Source: Sulfurospirillum arsenophilum NBRC 109478 (GTDB taxonomy: Bacteria; Campylobacterota; Campylobacteria; Campylobacterales; Sulfurospirillaceae). Taken from it: DNA of 64,000 nucleotides. How positions within the stretch are numbered: the first letter of the stretch is position 1; the number at the start of each line of letters is the position of its first letter. Below are positions 7,314 to 15,362 of this stretch, in pieces. Location: positions 1-64,000 of the forward strand of contig NZ_BBQF01000003.1 in the NCBI RefSeq assembly GCF_000813345.1, read 5' to 3'. Both the position numbers and the translations under genes were made by a program. Under the pieces are notes generated by a model that was not told where the DNA came from, made no database searches, and worked only from the letters and a program-made list of their open reading frames with translations.

Positions 7314-8219
7314 ATGAATCGTGTACAAAAAGGAAACATTGCAGGTATTGTTGCCATCTTACTCTGGGCAACATTAGCACTTTTTACCGTGTTTACCAAT
7401 CGCATTCCTCCCTTTGAATTGACATTTATTGCCTTTAGTATTGCTTTTAGCATTGGACTTTTTTTGTGGATCAAAGAGGGTCGAGGTATTTTAGTCCATC
7501 TTCAGCTACCGTGGAAAGTCTGGTTCGTAGGGATTTATGGTCTTTTTGGCTACCATTTTTTCTACTTTTTAGCGCTTAAAAGCGCACCTGCGTTGGAAGC
7601 CAATCTTATTAATTATCTTTGGCCTCTGCTTATCGTACTCTTAAGTGCTTGGTTACCTAATGAAAAATTACGATGGTTTCATATCGTAGGGGCACTTTTA
7701 GGTTTTTTCGGAGCATTAGTCTTAATAGGCTTTGGCAAAGAAATTGCTTTTTCTTCTCAGTATACACAAGGTTATATGTATGCACTGGTGTGTGCGTTTA
7801 TTTGGAGCAGTTACTCTGTTCTCTCACGCTATTTTGGCTCTGTGCCTACACTCTCTGTTGGTGGATTTTGTGGAGCAAGCGCACTGTTTTCACTCGTTGC
7901 GCATCTACTGTTTGAGCAGACTTACATCCCTGATTTAGAGGAGTTACTTGCTGCCATTGGGCTTGGACTTGGCCCTGTAGGCGTGGCATTTTTTGTTTGG
8001 GATTATGGGATGAAACAAGGCGATATTAAATTTATCGGCTCGCTCTCGTATGCAACGCCACTTCTTTCAACCTTGATGCTTGTTTTGTTTGGACGATCGT
8101 CTCCAAACAGTGCCATTTGGTTGGCATGTTCTCTGATCGTCCTAGGATCCATTATCTCATCGCTCCCTTTTTTTAAAGGGCTATGGCAAAAAATTAGTAC
8201 TCATAATCGACCACTTTAG
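7314..8219 (+). CDS. EamA/DMT-family transporter, YddG-like aromatic amino acid exporter
   Basis: About 301 aa with ten hydrophobic segments, an EamA duplication and little else. The N-terminus (QKGNIAGIVAILLWATLALFTVFTNRIPPFELTFIAFSIAF) resembles YddG-type exporters of aromatic amino acids. An in-frame GTG at 7302 exists, but the ATG at 7314 is better spaced from GGTGG. The last 26 bases overlap the 3' end of the convergent Dabb gene, so the two transcripts are complementary at their ends. Substrate specificity is inference. Confidence 0.8.
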   Translation: MNRVQKGNIAGIVAILLWATLALFTVFTNRIPPFELTFIAFSIAFSIGLFLWIKEGRGILVHLQLPWKVWFVGIYGLFGYHFFYFLALKSAPALEANLINYLWPLLIVLLSAWLPNEKLRWFHIVGALLGFFGALVLIGFGKEIAFSSQYTQGYMYALVCAFIWSSYSVLSRYFGSVPTLSVGGFCGASALFSLVAHLLFEQTYIPDLEELLAAIGLGLGPVGVAFFVWDYGMKQGDIKFIGSLSYATPLLSTLMLVLFGRSSPNSAIWLACSLIVLGSIISSLPFFKGLWQKISTHNRPL

Positions 8220-8481
8220 AGACGGCATTCAGCGATTTGATGAAAGTAACCACTTCAACATGGATGGGATGCGTTGCATACGTTTGTAAGTCTTCTTTCG
8301 TTTCAAAATCACTCACAAGCGCAACATCAAATGCTCTCTCTTCCGTACAAAAATTGATACCTACTTCAAGATGTTTCACAAAATCTAGCTTACCTTGCAT
8401 ACTCATAATGCGATCTTTCACAGCTTGCTTATTGGCTTCAGAATTATCAGGTAGTTTAAAAAATACAATATGTTTAACCAT
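8194..8481 (-). CDS. Dabb (stress-responsive alpha/beta barrel) domain protein
   Basis: 95 aa. It begins MVKHIVFFKLPDN and ends in the typical Dabb pattern DVALVSDFETKEDLQTYATHPIHVEVVTFIKSL...VVDYEY, a dimeric ferredoxin-like fold. Members are of unclear function; some are heat-stable or salt-induced proteins and others are enzymes. GGAGAAAAG precedes the ATG. Its 3' end overlaps the convergent exporter gene. Confidence 0.85.
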   Translation of the reverse strand: MVKHIVFFKLPDNSEANKQAVKDRIMSMQGKLDFVKHLEVGINFCTEERAFDVALVSDFETKEDLQTYATHPIHVEVVTFIKSLNAVSKVVDYEY

Positions 8482-8614
8482 CTTTTCTCCTTAATGTTTG
8501 ATACATTATAGCAAATCTGTATGCTAAAAAGATGATGTTCTTGAGTGTGACATTTAACACTAATTTAACACTTTGAGAATAAACTCAATACTATTTTCCA
8601 AAAAGGAGTTAGGT

Positions 8615-9748
8615 ATGCAAAAAAGTCTATGGGCGCTCTTCTTCACAATCGTTTTAGCATTGGGATTACACGCAGAAGAATTTAATAAGATGGCAACGGG
8701 TGAGCCAGAGTTGATTCAAAAAGGAGAGGCTAAAGCGTATTGTCCTATGTGTGGTATGAATATAAACCATAACTATAAAACTTCACATGGTGTCTATCTT
8801 AAAGATGGTACGGCAAAACAGTACTGTTCTATTCGTTGTCTTGCAGCAGATTTTCCTCTCATTGAATCACATATTTCTAAAATTGTGGTCACCGATGCAA
8901 AAAGTGAAAAATTGATTGATGCAAAGAGTGCGTTTTATGTCGTAGGTTCAAAAGTACCTGGTACGATGAGCATGGTCAGTAAACTTGCATTTGAAAAAGA
9001 GGCAGATGCTAAGGCATTTGCCGTTGAAAATGGTGGTGAAGTGAGTACATTTGATGTGGCATTTGCTAAAGCAAAAGCTTCTTTAGCGGATGATGCGGAT
9101 GAATTTACGAAAAGAAAGCAAAAGGGTATGTACCCAATGGGTGAGAAAATTTACCATGCTGGATGTCAAAAAGAGAAAATTAATCTCCATGCTTTTAAAA
9201 CCATTGGCGAACTAAAAGCGAATATTAAAAAAACGGCTGTTTGTGGCGAGCTTGGGGATAAAGAGCTTCAATCGGTTTCATTGTATGTATGGGAAGTTTT
9301 ACGCGCTGAAGAACATCCTGAACATAAAACAACCATGAATGTTCAAAAAGATGAAAAATGTCCTGTATGTGGTATGTTTGCGTATAAATATCCAAAATGG
9401 GCTGCACGTATAAGTTATAACGAAAATGGCAAAACCGTCAATCATGCATTTGATGGTCCAAAAGATATGTTGAAGTTTTATCTCAATCCTGCAAAATGGG
9501 GAAACTACACAAAACACAATGATACCGAGATTACGGTGTTAGTCAGTGATTATTACACAGGTGCGGTCATTGATGGTAAAAAAGCATTTTATGTGATTGG
9601 CAGTGATGCGAATGGCCCGATGGGCAAAGAGTTCATTCCATTTTCAACCCTTAAAAGTGCACAAACATTTATGAAAGACCATAAGGGTTTACAGATTGTA
9701 GAATTTTCTAAAATTGATGAACCTTTGGTGTATGCGCAGGATAAATAA
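8615..9748 (+). CDS. Tandem NosL-domain exported protein with a degenerate cytochrome-like middle
   Basis: 377 aa from the ATG at 8615, which has AAAGGAG just upstream; an in-frame start at 8573 lacks support. Signal peptide MQKSLWALFFTIVLALGLHA. It contains two NosL-type domains, each with the copper-binding style motif: CPMCGM at about residues 43-48 and CPVCGM at about 249-254. NosL proteins carry Cu(I) for nitrous oxide reductase maturation. The middle (about 170-230: GEKIYHAGCQKEKI ... LGDKELQSVSLYVWEVL) has the outline of a small c-type cytochrome but lacks CxxCH. No other nos gene is in the window. I infer a periplasmic copper carrier. Confidence 0.8.
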   Translation: MQKSLWALFFTIVLALGLHAEEFNKMATGEPELIQKGEAKAYCPMCGMNINHNYKTSHGVYLKDGTAKQYCSIRCLAADFPLIESHISKIVVTDAKSEKLIDAKSAFYVVGSKVPGTMSMVSKLAFEKEADAKAFAVENGGEVSTFDVAFAKAKASLADDADEFTKRKQKGMYPMGEKIYHAGCQKEKINLHAFKTIGELKANIKKTAVCGELGDKELQSVSLYVWEVLRAEEHPEHKTTMNVQKDEKCPVCGMFAYKYPKWAARISYNENGKTVNHAFDGPKDMLKFYLNPAKWGNYTKHNDTEITVLVSDYYTGAVIDGKKAFYVIGSDANGPMGKEFIPFSTLKSAQTFMKDHKGLQIVEFSKIDEPLVYAQDK

Positions 9749-9802
9749 CGACTCTTGTTCTTGGTGGCTTGCGCCTTTAAAAAATATATTCTAAGGCTAC
9801 CT

Positions 9803-9839
9803 ACGCTACCACGTTAAGATTATTTAGTGTTGGTAGCGT
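9803..9839. terminator. Inverted repeat between convergent NosL and mobA genes
   Basis: ACGCTACCA (9803-9811) pairs with TGGTAGCGT (9831-9839) across the mobA stop codon. It is a nine-bp perfect stem with a 19-base loop and no strong T-tract. Possible terminator. Confidence 0.4.
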
Positions 9840-10407
9840 GCAATAAAGCTTCTGCGTATTCGTGAGGGTGGTTGAGGTTTAAGAAGGGTTCGTCGTCTTC
9901 AAACGCAATATATTTTGTATGGCTTTGGTCGAGGAGTAAGCGGATTTTATGTTCATTGTGAGAAAGTTGTTCGCGAATTTTTTCGGCAATAGAGGGCGCA
10001 TAAAGTGCGCAGAGTTGATGTGAGGAACAAGGCGATGTTGCAATAATCGCATCATCTCCCTCTTCAAAATTTTCATAAAGTTTTTGAAAAATTTCTGGTG
10101 TGACAAAAGGTGTATCGACACTGAGGACACACACAGGTGTTTTCAAATGTTCTAAAATAGAAAGTAGGGCAACCAGCGGTGAGTGCTCTTTGTAGCTAGT
10201 TGTATCTTCGATAAAAGAGGACTCAAAACCAAATTTTGCGCTATTTTTTGCGCTTACATGTAAACTGGAAAAATAGGGTTTGAGTCTGTGTAGTTGGAAC
10301 TCGGTCAAAGTTTTAAAATCGCCAAAGGGAAGCAATGCTTTGTCGCTTCCCATGCGCGAACTTTTCCCGCCAGCAATGATGACTAAAGGTAGCGGGATAA
10401 AAGGCAT
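9820..10407 (-). CDS. mobA: Molybdenum cofactor guanylyltransferase MobA
   Basis: 195 aa. The N-terminal nucleotide-binding loop VIIAGGKSSRMGSDKALLPFG is the MobA signature, followed by the metal-site motif LSVDTPFV at about 100-107. MobA links GMP to molybdopterin to form the bis-MGD cofactor used by DMSO-reductase-family enzymes, which are numerous in respiratory Campylobacterota. The start codon overlaps the leuC stop by one base, so it is translationally coupled to leuC. One copy of the dispersed palindrome lies inside (10254-10263), encoding Leu-His-Val. Confidence 0.9.
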   Translation of the reverse strand: MPFIPLPLVIIAGGKSSRMGSDKALLPFGDFKTLTEFQLHRLKPYFSSLHVSAKNSAKFGFESSFIEDTTSYKEHSPLVALLSILEHLKTPVCVLSVDTPFVTPEIFQKLYENFEEGDDAIIATSPCSSHQLCALYAPSIAEKIREQLSHNEHKIRLLLDQSHTKYIAFEDDEPFLNLNHPHEYAEALLHATNTK

Positions 10408-11672
10408 TAGAGAGATCTAGGATCAGTGATTTTGCCCATAACAGCACTCGCAGCGGCTACGGCTGAGTTGGCAAGGTAGATTTCGCTTGTACGTGCTCCC
10501 ATGCGTCCTACAAAGTTACGATTGGTTGTGGAAACACAACGCTCACCTTCGCCCAAAATTCCCATATAACCGCCTAAACAAGCACCACAGGTTGGATTAC
10601 TAAAGACCGCACCTGCTTCAACAAAGATATCAACCAAGCCCTCTTTTTGCGCTTGCAATGAAATTTTTTGTGTTGCTGGAGTGATGATAAGGCGTGTTTT
10701 ACGTGCCACTTTACGACCTTTTAAGATGCTTGCCGCAATACGAAGATCTTCCAAGCGTCCATTGGTACAACTGCCGATAAAGACTTGATCGATGCTCAAA
10801 TCATCTTTGACGGCTTCATTGATCGATTTACCATTGGATGGTAAAAACGGATAAGCAACCACGGGTTCAAGATTGGCGACATCGATATTCAAGACTTGAA
10901 CATACGAAGCATCCGCATCGGAGTAGAAGAATTTTGGCTCGCGCGCAAGCTTTTTGTCGCTTAAAAATGCTTTTGTTGTGTCATCAACTGCAACGATACC
11001 GCTTTTTGCACCCGCTTCAATCGCCATATTGCACAGTGAGAAACGATCGTCCATGCTCAAATAACCAATGGTGTCACCTGTAAATTCAAGCGTGCGGTAC
11101 AATGCGCCATCCACACCTAAAATACGAATGACTTCAAGGATCAAATCTTTTCCGTAAACATGTTTTTTAGGTTTTCCACTAAAGACGACTTTGATGGACT
11201 CAGGTACTTTAAACCAGTTCTCGCCTGTAATCATTGCAAACGCTAAGTCCGTTGAACCCATACCAGTAGCAAATGCACCAAGAGCGCCATGTGTACAGGT
11301 GTGTGAATCCGCACCGATAATAACATCCCCTGGAACAATAAGACCTTTTTCAGGTAAAAGTGCATGTTCAATGCCCATGTCTTTTTCATCAAAATAGTGT
11401 TTAAGGTCATGTTTATAGGCAAATTCACGGCTGATCTTCGCTTGGTTTGCACTGGCGATATCTTTGGCAGGAATGTAGTGGTCCATCACGATGCTAAAGC
11501 CATCAGGGTTTGCAAGTTTTGTCGCACCGCTTTGCTCAAATGCTCTGATCGAGATAGGTGTGGTAATGTCATTGCCGATAACCATATCGATCTTACTTTT
11601 AATAATCTCGCCCGCTTTTACAGCGTGACCCACGTGGTCGCTAAAAATCTTTTCAGTGATGGTTTGTCCCAT
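10407..11672 (-). CDS. leuC: 3-isopropylmalate dehydratase large subunit
   Basis: 421 aa, the shorter (HacA/LeuC2-like) form of the aconitase superfamily. Cluster ligand motifs GSCTNGRLEDL and NPTCGACLGG are intact, with HTCTHGALGAFATGMGSTD in the N-terminal part. It isomerises 2- and 3-isopropylmalate in leucine synthesis with the LeuD small subunit, which is not in this window. AAAGG lies six bases before the ATG. A palindrome copy (11687-11696) lies between a putative TAAAAT -10 (about 11706-11711) and the start codon. A homoaconitase or citramalate-type role cannot be excluded. Confidence 0.9.
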   Translation of the reverse strand: MGQTITEKIFSDHVGHAVKAGEIIKSKIDMVIGNDITTPISIRAFEQSGATKLANPDGFSIVMDHYIPAKDIASANQAKISREFAYKHDLKHYFDEKDMGIEHALLPEKGLIVPGDVIIGADSHTCTHGALGAFATGMGSTDLAFAMITGENWFKVPESIKVVFSGKPKKHVYGKDLILEVIRILGVDGALYRTLEFTGDTIGYLSMDDRFSLCNMAIEAGAKSGIVAVDDTTKAFLSDKKLAREPKFFYSDADASYVQVLNIDVANLEPVVAYPFLPSNGKSINEAVKDDLSIDQVFIGSCTNGRLEDLRIAASILKGRKVARKTRLIITPATQKISLQAQKEGLVDIFVEAGAVFSNPTCGACLGGYMGILGEGERCVSTTNRNFVGRMGARTSEIYLANSAVAAASAVMGKITDPRSL

Positions 11673-11721
11673 GGTCTGCCTTTTGTTTACATGTAAAATA
11701 TGCGTATTTTAGCGAAAAAAG

Positions 11722-11770
11722 GTTTAAGAAAAAAAAAGAGGGAAAAGAGCTACCTCAAAAGGTAACTCTT
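11722..11770 (-). terminator. Intrinsic terminator after DUF2892 gene
   Basis: Reading the minus strand, AAGAGTTACC pairs with GGTAGCTCTT (one mismatch) and is followed by TTCCCTC and an uninterrupted T-rich run. Confidence 0.7.
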
Positions 11771-11798
11771 GGATGTAGTTTTGGTGTGAGAATAACGG

Positions 11799-12026
11799 TT
11801 ATTTACCGCAGCCACAACCACCGCCACCGCATGAGCCTGACTCATCATTTTTAGAAGTGTCGATGTTAAAAGGAAGGTATGCTGGGCAGAAACGAAAAAG
11901 TGCTGTTGCTAAAAGTACGATGCCGATAAGTCCCAACCAACTGTTAAAAATAACGCCTACAATAATTATGGCAATACCCGCGATAGCACGAAGTGATTTA
12001 TCTGTTTTTCCTACATTGCATTTCAT
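11799..12026 (-). CDS. DUF2892 (YgaP-like) membrane protein with Gly/Cys-rich tail
   Basis: 75 aa. The N-terminus MKCNVGKTDKSLRAIAGIAIIIVG is typical of DUF2892 proteins, followed by two membrane helices (about 13-30 and 31-47) and FRFCPAYLPFNI. The last 15 residues form a Gly/Cys-rich tail (SCGGGGCGCGK) that could bind a metal or a persulfide. DUF2892 is the membrane anchor of YgaP rhodaneses, but there is no rhodanese domain here. A Crp/Fnr-type palindrome lies about 42 bases before the predicted transcription start. Confidence 0.75.
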   Translation of the reverse strand: MKCNVGKTDKSLRAIAGIAIIIVGVIFNSWLGLIGIVLLATALFRFCPAYLPFNIDTSKNDESGSCGGGGCGCGK

Positions 12027-12052
12027 CTCAAGCTCCTATTTTGATTTTGGTT

Positions 12053-12095
12053 ATTATAAAACAAAAAACCTTTAATTGTCAGTAACATACGTTAC
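12053..12095 (-). promoter_or_regulatory. Promoter with Crp/Fnr-like palindrome GTAAC-N4-GTTAC
   Basis: Minus-strand TATAAT at 12058-12053 gives a start near 12046. A perfect palindrome GTAAC-N4-GTTAC occupies 12082-12095, centred about 42 bases upstream, the standard position for class II activation by Crp/Fnr proteins. A further half-site lies at 12101-12106. The adjacent upstream gene encodes a Crp/Fnr regulator, so autonomous local control is plausible. Confidence 0.5.
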
Positions 12096-12102
12096 AAAAG
12101 TG

Positions 12103-12717
12103 TTACAAAACTTCAATCTCTTTACGATGCAGCTTCACTAAATTTTGTTTTTCAAGGTCTTTGAGCACGCGACTGATCACCACACGTGATGTTCCAAGTG
12201 CTTCTGCGATCTCTTCATGGGTAGCTTGAACGATATGTGTATGATGGGAGTTCAACCACTCTAAAATACGGCTGTCGAGTTTTTTGAATTTGATGTCTTG
12301 GATAAGCGTTGCTAGGGCATCTAGCTTGATCGTAAAAAGTGAAAAAACATAGTTGAGGTAAGTAGGGGAACGGTGCATGAGATGTTTTACGACCTCTTCA
12401 TTTATAAGCCAGCCTTCCACATCACTTAAACTTTGTGCTGTGCCAATGGCAGGTGTTTGGGAAATGGTACTTGAAGTGTTGATGACGCATTGCTCACCTT
12501 CTTTGAGCGCATACAGTGGAATTTTTTTATCACTTTCGCCGTACATGTAAAGTTCTATCTCGCCTTTACCAAGCAGTAAAATATCTTTGCAGATATCTTC
12601 TTGATAAAAAAGAATGGTATTTTTCGGGATTGAAACGCGTTTTGCATGTTTTTCAAGGTAGCTCAACTCCTCATCATTCAAGGCTTGTACAAATTTAAAA
12701 TCGTGTAAACTCAACAT
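12103..12717 (-). CDS. Crp/Fnr-family transcriptional regulator
   Basis: 204 aa: an N-terminal cyclic-nucleotide-binding-like beta barrel (about 10-120) and a C-terminal winged helix with the recognition segment HEEIAEALGTSRVVISRVLKDLEKQNLV. It lacks the N-terminal cysteine cluster of oxygen-sensing Fnr, so an iron-sulfur cluster is unlikely. The effector is unknown; Campylobacterota relatives respond to nitrosative stress or to redox state. The target may be the DUF2892 gene downstream, whose promoter carries a matching palindrome. The dispersed palindrome (12727-12736) lies in its own leader. Confidence 0.85.
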   Translation of the reverse strand: MLSLHDFKFVQALNDEELSYLEKHAKRVSIPKNTILFYQEDICKDILLLGKGEIELYMYGESDKKIPLYALKEGEQCVINTSSTISQTPAIGTAQSLSDVEGWLINEEVVKHLMHRSPTYLNYVFSLFTIKLDALATLIQDIKFKKLDSRILEWLNSHHTHIVQATHEEIAEALGTSRVVISRVLKDLEKQNLVKLHRKEIEVL

Positions 12718-12807
12718 CCATTGCCTTTACATGTAAGAATGTCATATTGTACACGATTTTGACCCAAAAACGCTCAATCAAAAGTGTTTAATGTGCGATT
12801 TGAAGGT

Positions 12808-13209
12808 TTATGCGAACCCTTTGTAATTGGCTAAAAAGCGTTTGATACCCTCGGTTGCGAAAAGGGCTTCGCTCCACGGCTTGGGGTCGATAATATCAAA
12901 GTGCTTCTCTTTTAAAACATAAACAGATGCTTTGATCGGTTCGTCTTTCACCAGAAGCTCCACCTCTTTACGTTCGTAATACTCGCCTTCAAAAGTATCA
13001 AGAATGACCATGTCTTCCTCGCTTATATCGTAATAAACGACCCCTTCGACAAGCTCATCGGCTTGGAAGATGACAGGGTATTCATCTTCTTTGACAGAAC
13101 GTCTGGCGTAACCTTGCAAGGTTGCTTTTTGCGAGAGATAATTTCCTTTGACCAGTCTGTTCCAGACGTCTTCAAACATTAATGATCCATACGTAAAGAG
13201 GTGTGTCAT
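12808..13209 (-). CDS. Gamma-glutamylcyclotransferase-like (AIG2 family) protein
   Basis: 133 aa. FTYGSLMFEDVW at the N-terminus is the glycine-rich YGSL substrate loop of the GGCT/AIG2 fold, and DTFEGEYYERKEVEL carries the conserved glutamate region. Family members cleave gamma-glutamyl amines or peptides to 5-oxoproline, but many bacterial members have unknown substrates. It appears to be a single gene convergent to nothing nearby and divergent from the GNAT gene at 13314. Confidence 0.8.
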   Translation of the reverse strand: MTHLFTYGSLMFEDVWNRLVKGNYLSQKATLQGYARRSVKEDEYPVIFQADELVEGVVYYDISEEDMVILDTFEGEYYERKEVELLVKDEPIKASVYVLKEKHFDIIDPKPWSEALFATEGIKRFLANYKGFA

Positions 13210-13281
13210 GTGCCTGCTCCTTGATGAAAATCATACCATGCTTTGTAACCATTTGACTGCTCAAAAACTATGCAAAGAGGG

Positions 13282-13287
13282 TATAAT
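13282..13287 (+). promoter_or_regulatory. -10 TATAAT for GNAT-ogt-glycerate kinase-rqcH operon
   Basis: TATAAT preceded by GGG, 26 bases before the ATG at 13314, with GAAGG as the ribosome site. Four tightly joined genes follow. Confidence 0.55.
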
Positions 13288-13313
13288 AATAAGAAAATCA
13301 TCGAAGGTTTTTA

Positions 13314-13766
13314 ATGTTTACATGTAAACTATCCAACACGCATGCGGATTTTTGTGCTCTCACCCAAGCGTTGGATGCAGAGCTCAATGCTCGCTATGGA
13401 AAAGAGCAATCATTGTATGATAAACACAATGTGATCGATCCTATCGAAACAGCGTTGGTGGGATATGAAGATGGACTGCCTGTGGTATGTGGATGTTTTA
13501 AAAAAATTGATGACATAACAGTTGAAATCAAGCGAATGTTTGTCCTGCCCGTCTATCGCAGACGTGGCTTTTCGTCACAGATATTAGGTGAATTAGAAGC
13601 GTGGGCAGTGGCGTGTGGTTTTTCACATGCTCAATTAGAAACAGGCAAAGCTCAACCCGAAGCGATTGCGCTTTATACCAAAATAGGTTACGAGGTCATT
13701 CCAAACTATGCACCGTATGTAGGGATGGAAAACAGTGTTTGTATGCATAAAGCACTAAGGAGTTAG
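13314..13766 (+). CDS. GNAT-family N-acetyltransferase
   Basis: 150 aa. The acetyl-CoA binding motif V(L)PVYRRRGFSSQILGELE (about 82-98) and ALYTKIGYEVIPNY near the C-terminus define a GNAT fold. The substrate is not predictable. Oddity: the dispersed palindrome starts at codon 2 (ATG TTT ACA TGT AAA), so the protein begins MFTCK. First gene of a run with ogt one base downstream. Confidence 0.85.
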   Translation: MFTCKLSNTHADFCALTQALDAELNARYGKEQSLYDKHNVIDPIETALVGYEDGLPVVCGCFKKIDDITVEIKRMFVLPVYRRRGFSSQILGELEAWAVACGFSHAQLETGKAQPEAIALYTKIGYEVIPNYAPYVGMENSVCMHKALRS

Positions 13767-13767
13767 C

Positions 13768-14223
13768 ATGGTGTATTGTTCCTTTTCATCGCCTGTTGGA
13801 TTGTTATTGATCTCAGCAGATGATCGTGGCATTTGCGCTTTGGATTTTGACGATAATGGTGAAATCTTTAAAGATTCAAACCAACATATTGAGCTGCTCA
13901 AAAAAGAGCTCGAAGCCTATTTTGCAGGCAAACTCAAAACCTTTAGCGTGCCATTGCATCCCAAAGGTACCTTCTTTCAACAGGGTGTGTGGAATGTGCT
14001 TCAAAGTATTCCTTATGGTGAAACCATCTCCTACAGCCGTGAGGCAGAACTGCTCAAACACCCCAAAGCTACGCGGGCGGTTGCGAATGCTAATGGTAAA
14101 AATAAGATCGCTATTATCATCCCATGTCATCGTGTGATTGCCAAAGATGGCGGGATCGGTGGGTACAGTGGAGGATTATGGCGTAAAGAGTATCTGTTGG
14201 CATTGGAGCAAAAATACCGATGA
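13768..14223 (+). CDS. ogt: Methylated-DNA-protein-cysteine S-methyltransferase
   Basis: 151 aa. It contains the active-site motif IPCHRVIAKDGGIGGYSGG, with the acceptor cysteine in PCHRV, and the DNA-binding helix FQQGVWNVLQSIPYGETISY. It removes methyl or alkyl groups from O6-guanine in a single-turnover reaction. The N-terminal ribonuclease-H-like domain is short but present (Ogt size rather than Ada size). The stop codon overlaps the glycerate kinase start (ATGA). Confidence 0.95.
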   Translation: MVYCSFSSPVGLLLISADDRGICALDFDDNGEIFKDSNQHIELLKKELEAYFAGKLKTFSVPLHPKGTFFQQGVWNVLQSIPYGETISYSREAELLKHPKATRAVANANGKNKIAIIIPCHRVIAKDGGIGGYSGGLWRKEYLLALEQKYR

Positions 14224-15362
14224 AAGTAGTTTTAGCAATTGACTCTTTCAAAGGATGTGCAAGTTCGCAAGAACTCTCCGCGTGGATAGAAGAGGGCATT
14301 AAAGAGGTTTACCAAGAAGCAAGTGTCACTTCGTGTTATATCGCCGATGGTGGCGAGGGAATGCTTGAAGCTCTTATGCAAAATGTCCAAGGAAAAATCG
14401 TTACATGTAACGTGCATGACCCATTGATGAATCCCATCAGCGCTCAGTATGGCATTTTGAGAGATGGCACAACCGCTGTCATTGAAATGGCACAAGCGGG
14501 CGGACTTCCGCTTGTTCCTAAAGAGAAGCGTAATCCTCTTTTGACCACAACCTTTGGCGTGGGAGAGATGGTTAAAGATGCGATTGCTAAGGGGTGTCGT
14601 AAATTTATCGTAGGCATTGGTGGGAGTGCGACCAATGATGCCGCACTTGGCATGATGCAAGCACTTGGGTATCGATTTTTGGATACATCGGACAATGAAC
14701 TTGGTTTGGGTGGAACGATTTTGGAAAAAGTGCATCATGTGGATGACGTGCAGGTATTGCCAGAGCTTAAAACATGCGAATTTATTGTTGCGTGCGATGT
14801 GGATAACGTTATGTATGGATTACATGGTTCAGCGCATATCTATGCAGGGCAAAAGGGTGCAGATGCGGCCATGATCGAACGCCTTGATGCGGGGATGAAG
14901 CATTTTACACACGTGCTTAAAAACACGCTTGGAAAAGATGTCGCGATGAACGCAGGCTCCGGTGCGGCGGGTGGCATGGGTGGTGGTATGCAAGCCTTTT
15001 TAGATGCTAAACTTCGTTCAGGCATTGATATTATTTTAGATCAGATCGGGTTTGATGCACACCTCAAAGATGCAACACTCGTCATCACAGGAGAAGGGCG
15101 CATCGATAAGCAATCTTTAATGGGTAAAGTGCTCAGTGGCGTCTCCAAACGCGCTCAAAAAGCAGGTGTGCCTCTCATCGCTTTAGGTGGCGGCATTGCC
15201 GATGAGCTGGAAGAACACGAAGGTGTGGACGCACTTTTTTCGATTATGCGCTACCCCATGAGTTTGGAAGAGGCGATGGAAAAAACAAGAGCTGAAAAAC
15301 TTGTCAAACAGAGCACGAAAGAGATTTTTCGGCTTATAAAATTGGTAAAAAGAGATAAATGA
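14220..15362 (+). CDS. Glycerate kinase (GarK/GlxK family)
   Basis: 380 aa, full length for the glycerate 2-kinase I family. Signatures include VVLAIDSFKGCASSQEL at the N-terminus, GIGGSATNDAALGMMQALG, GSGAAGGMGGGMQAFL and VITGEGRIDKQSLMGK. It phosphorylates D-glycerate to 2- (or 3-) phosphoglycerate using ATP, feeding lower glycolysis. It overlaps ogt and rqcH by four bases on each side, so it is co-translated. One palindrome copy lies at 14401-14410, read as Val-Thr-Cys-Asn. Confidence 0.92.
   Translation: MKVVLAIDSFKGCASSQELSAWIEEGIKEVYQEASVTSCYIADGGEGMLEALMQNVQGKIVTCNVHDPLMNPISAQYGILRDGTTAVIEMAQAGGLPLVPKEKRNPLLTTTFGVGEMVKDAIAKGCRKFIVGIGGSATNDAALGMMQALGYRFLDTSDNELGLGGTILEKVHHVDDVQVLPELKTCEFIVACDVDNVMYGLHGSAHIYAGQKGADAAMIERLDAGMKHFTHVLKNTLGKDVAMNAGSGAAGGMGGGMQAFLDAKLRSGIDIILDQIGFDAHLKDATLVITGEGRIDKQSLMGKVLSGVSKRAQKAGVPLIALGGGIADELEEHEGVDALFSIMRYPMSLEEAMEKTRAEKLVKQSTKEIFRLIKLVKRDK

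Noticed and set aside
8194-8219. 26-base overlap of convergent gene ends as a regulatory antisense pair
   Set aside because: Short tail-to-tail overlaps are common in compact genomes and nothing else here suggests regulation.
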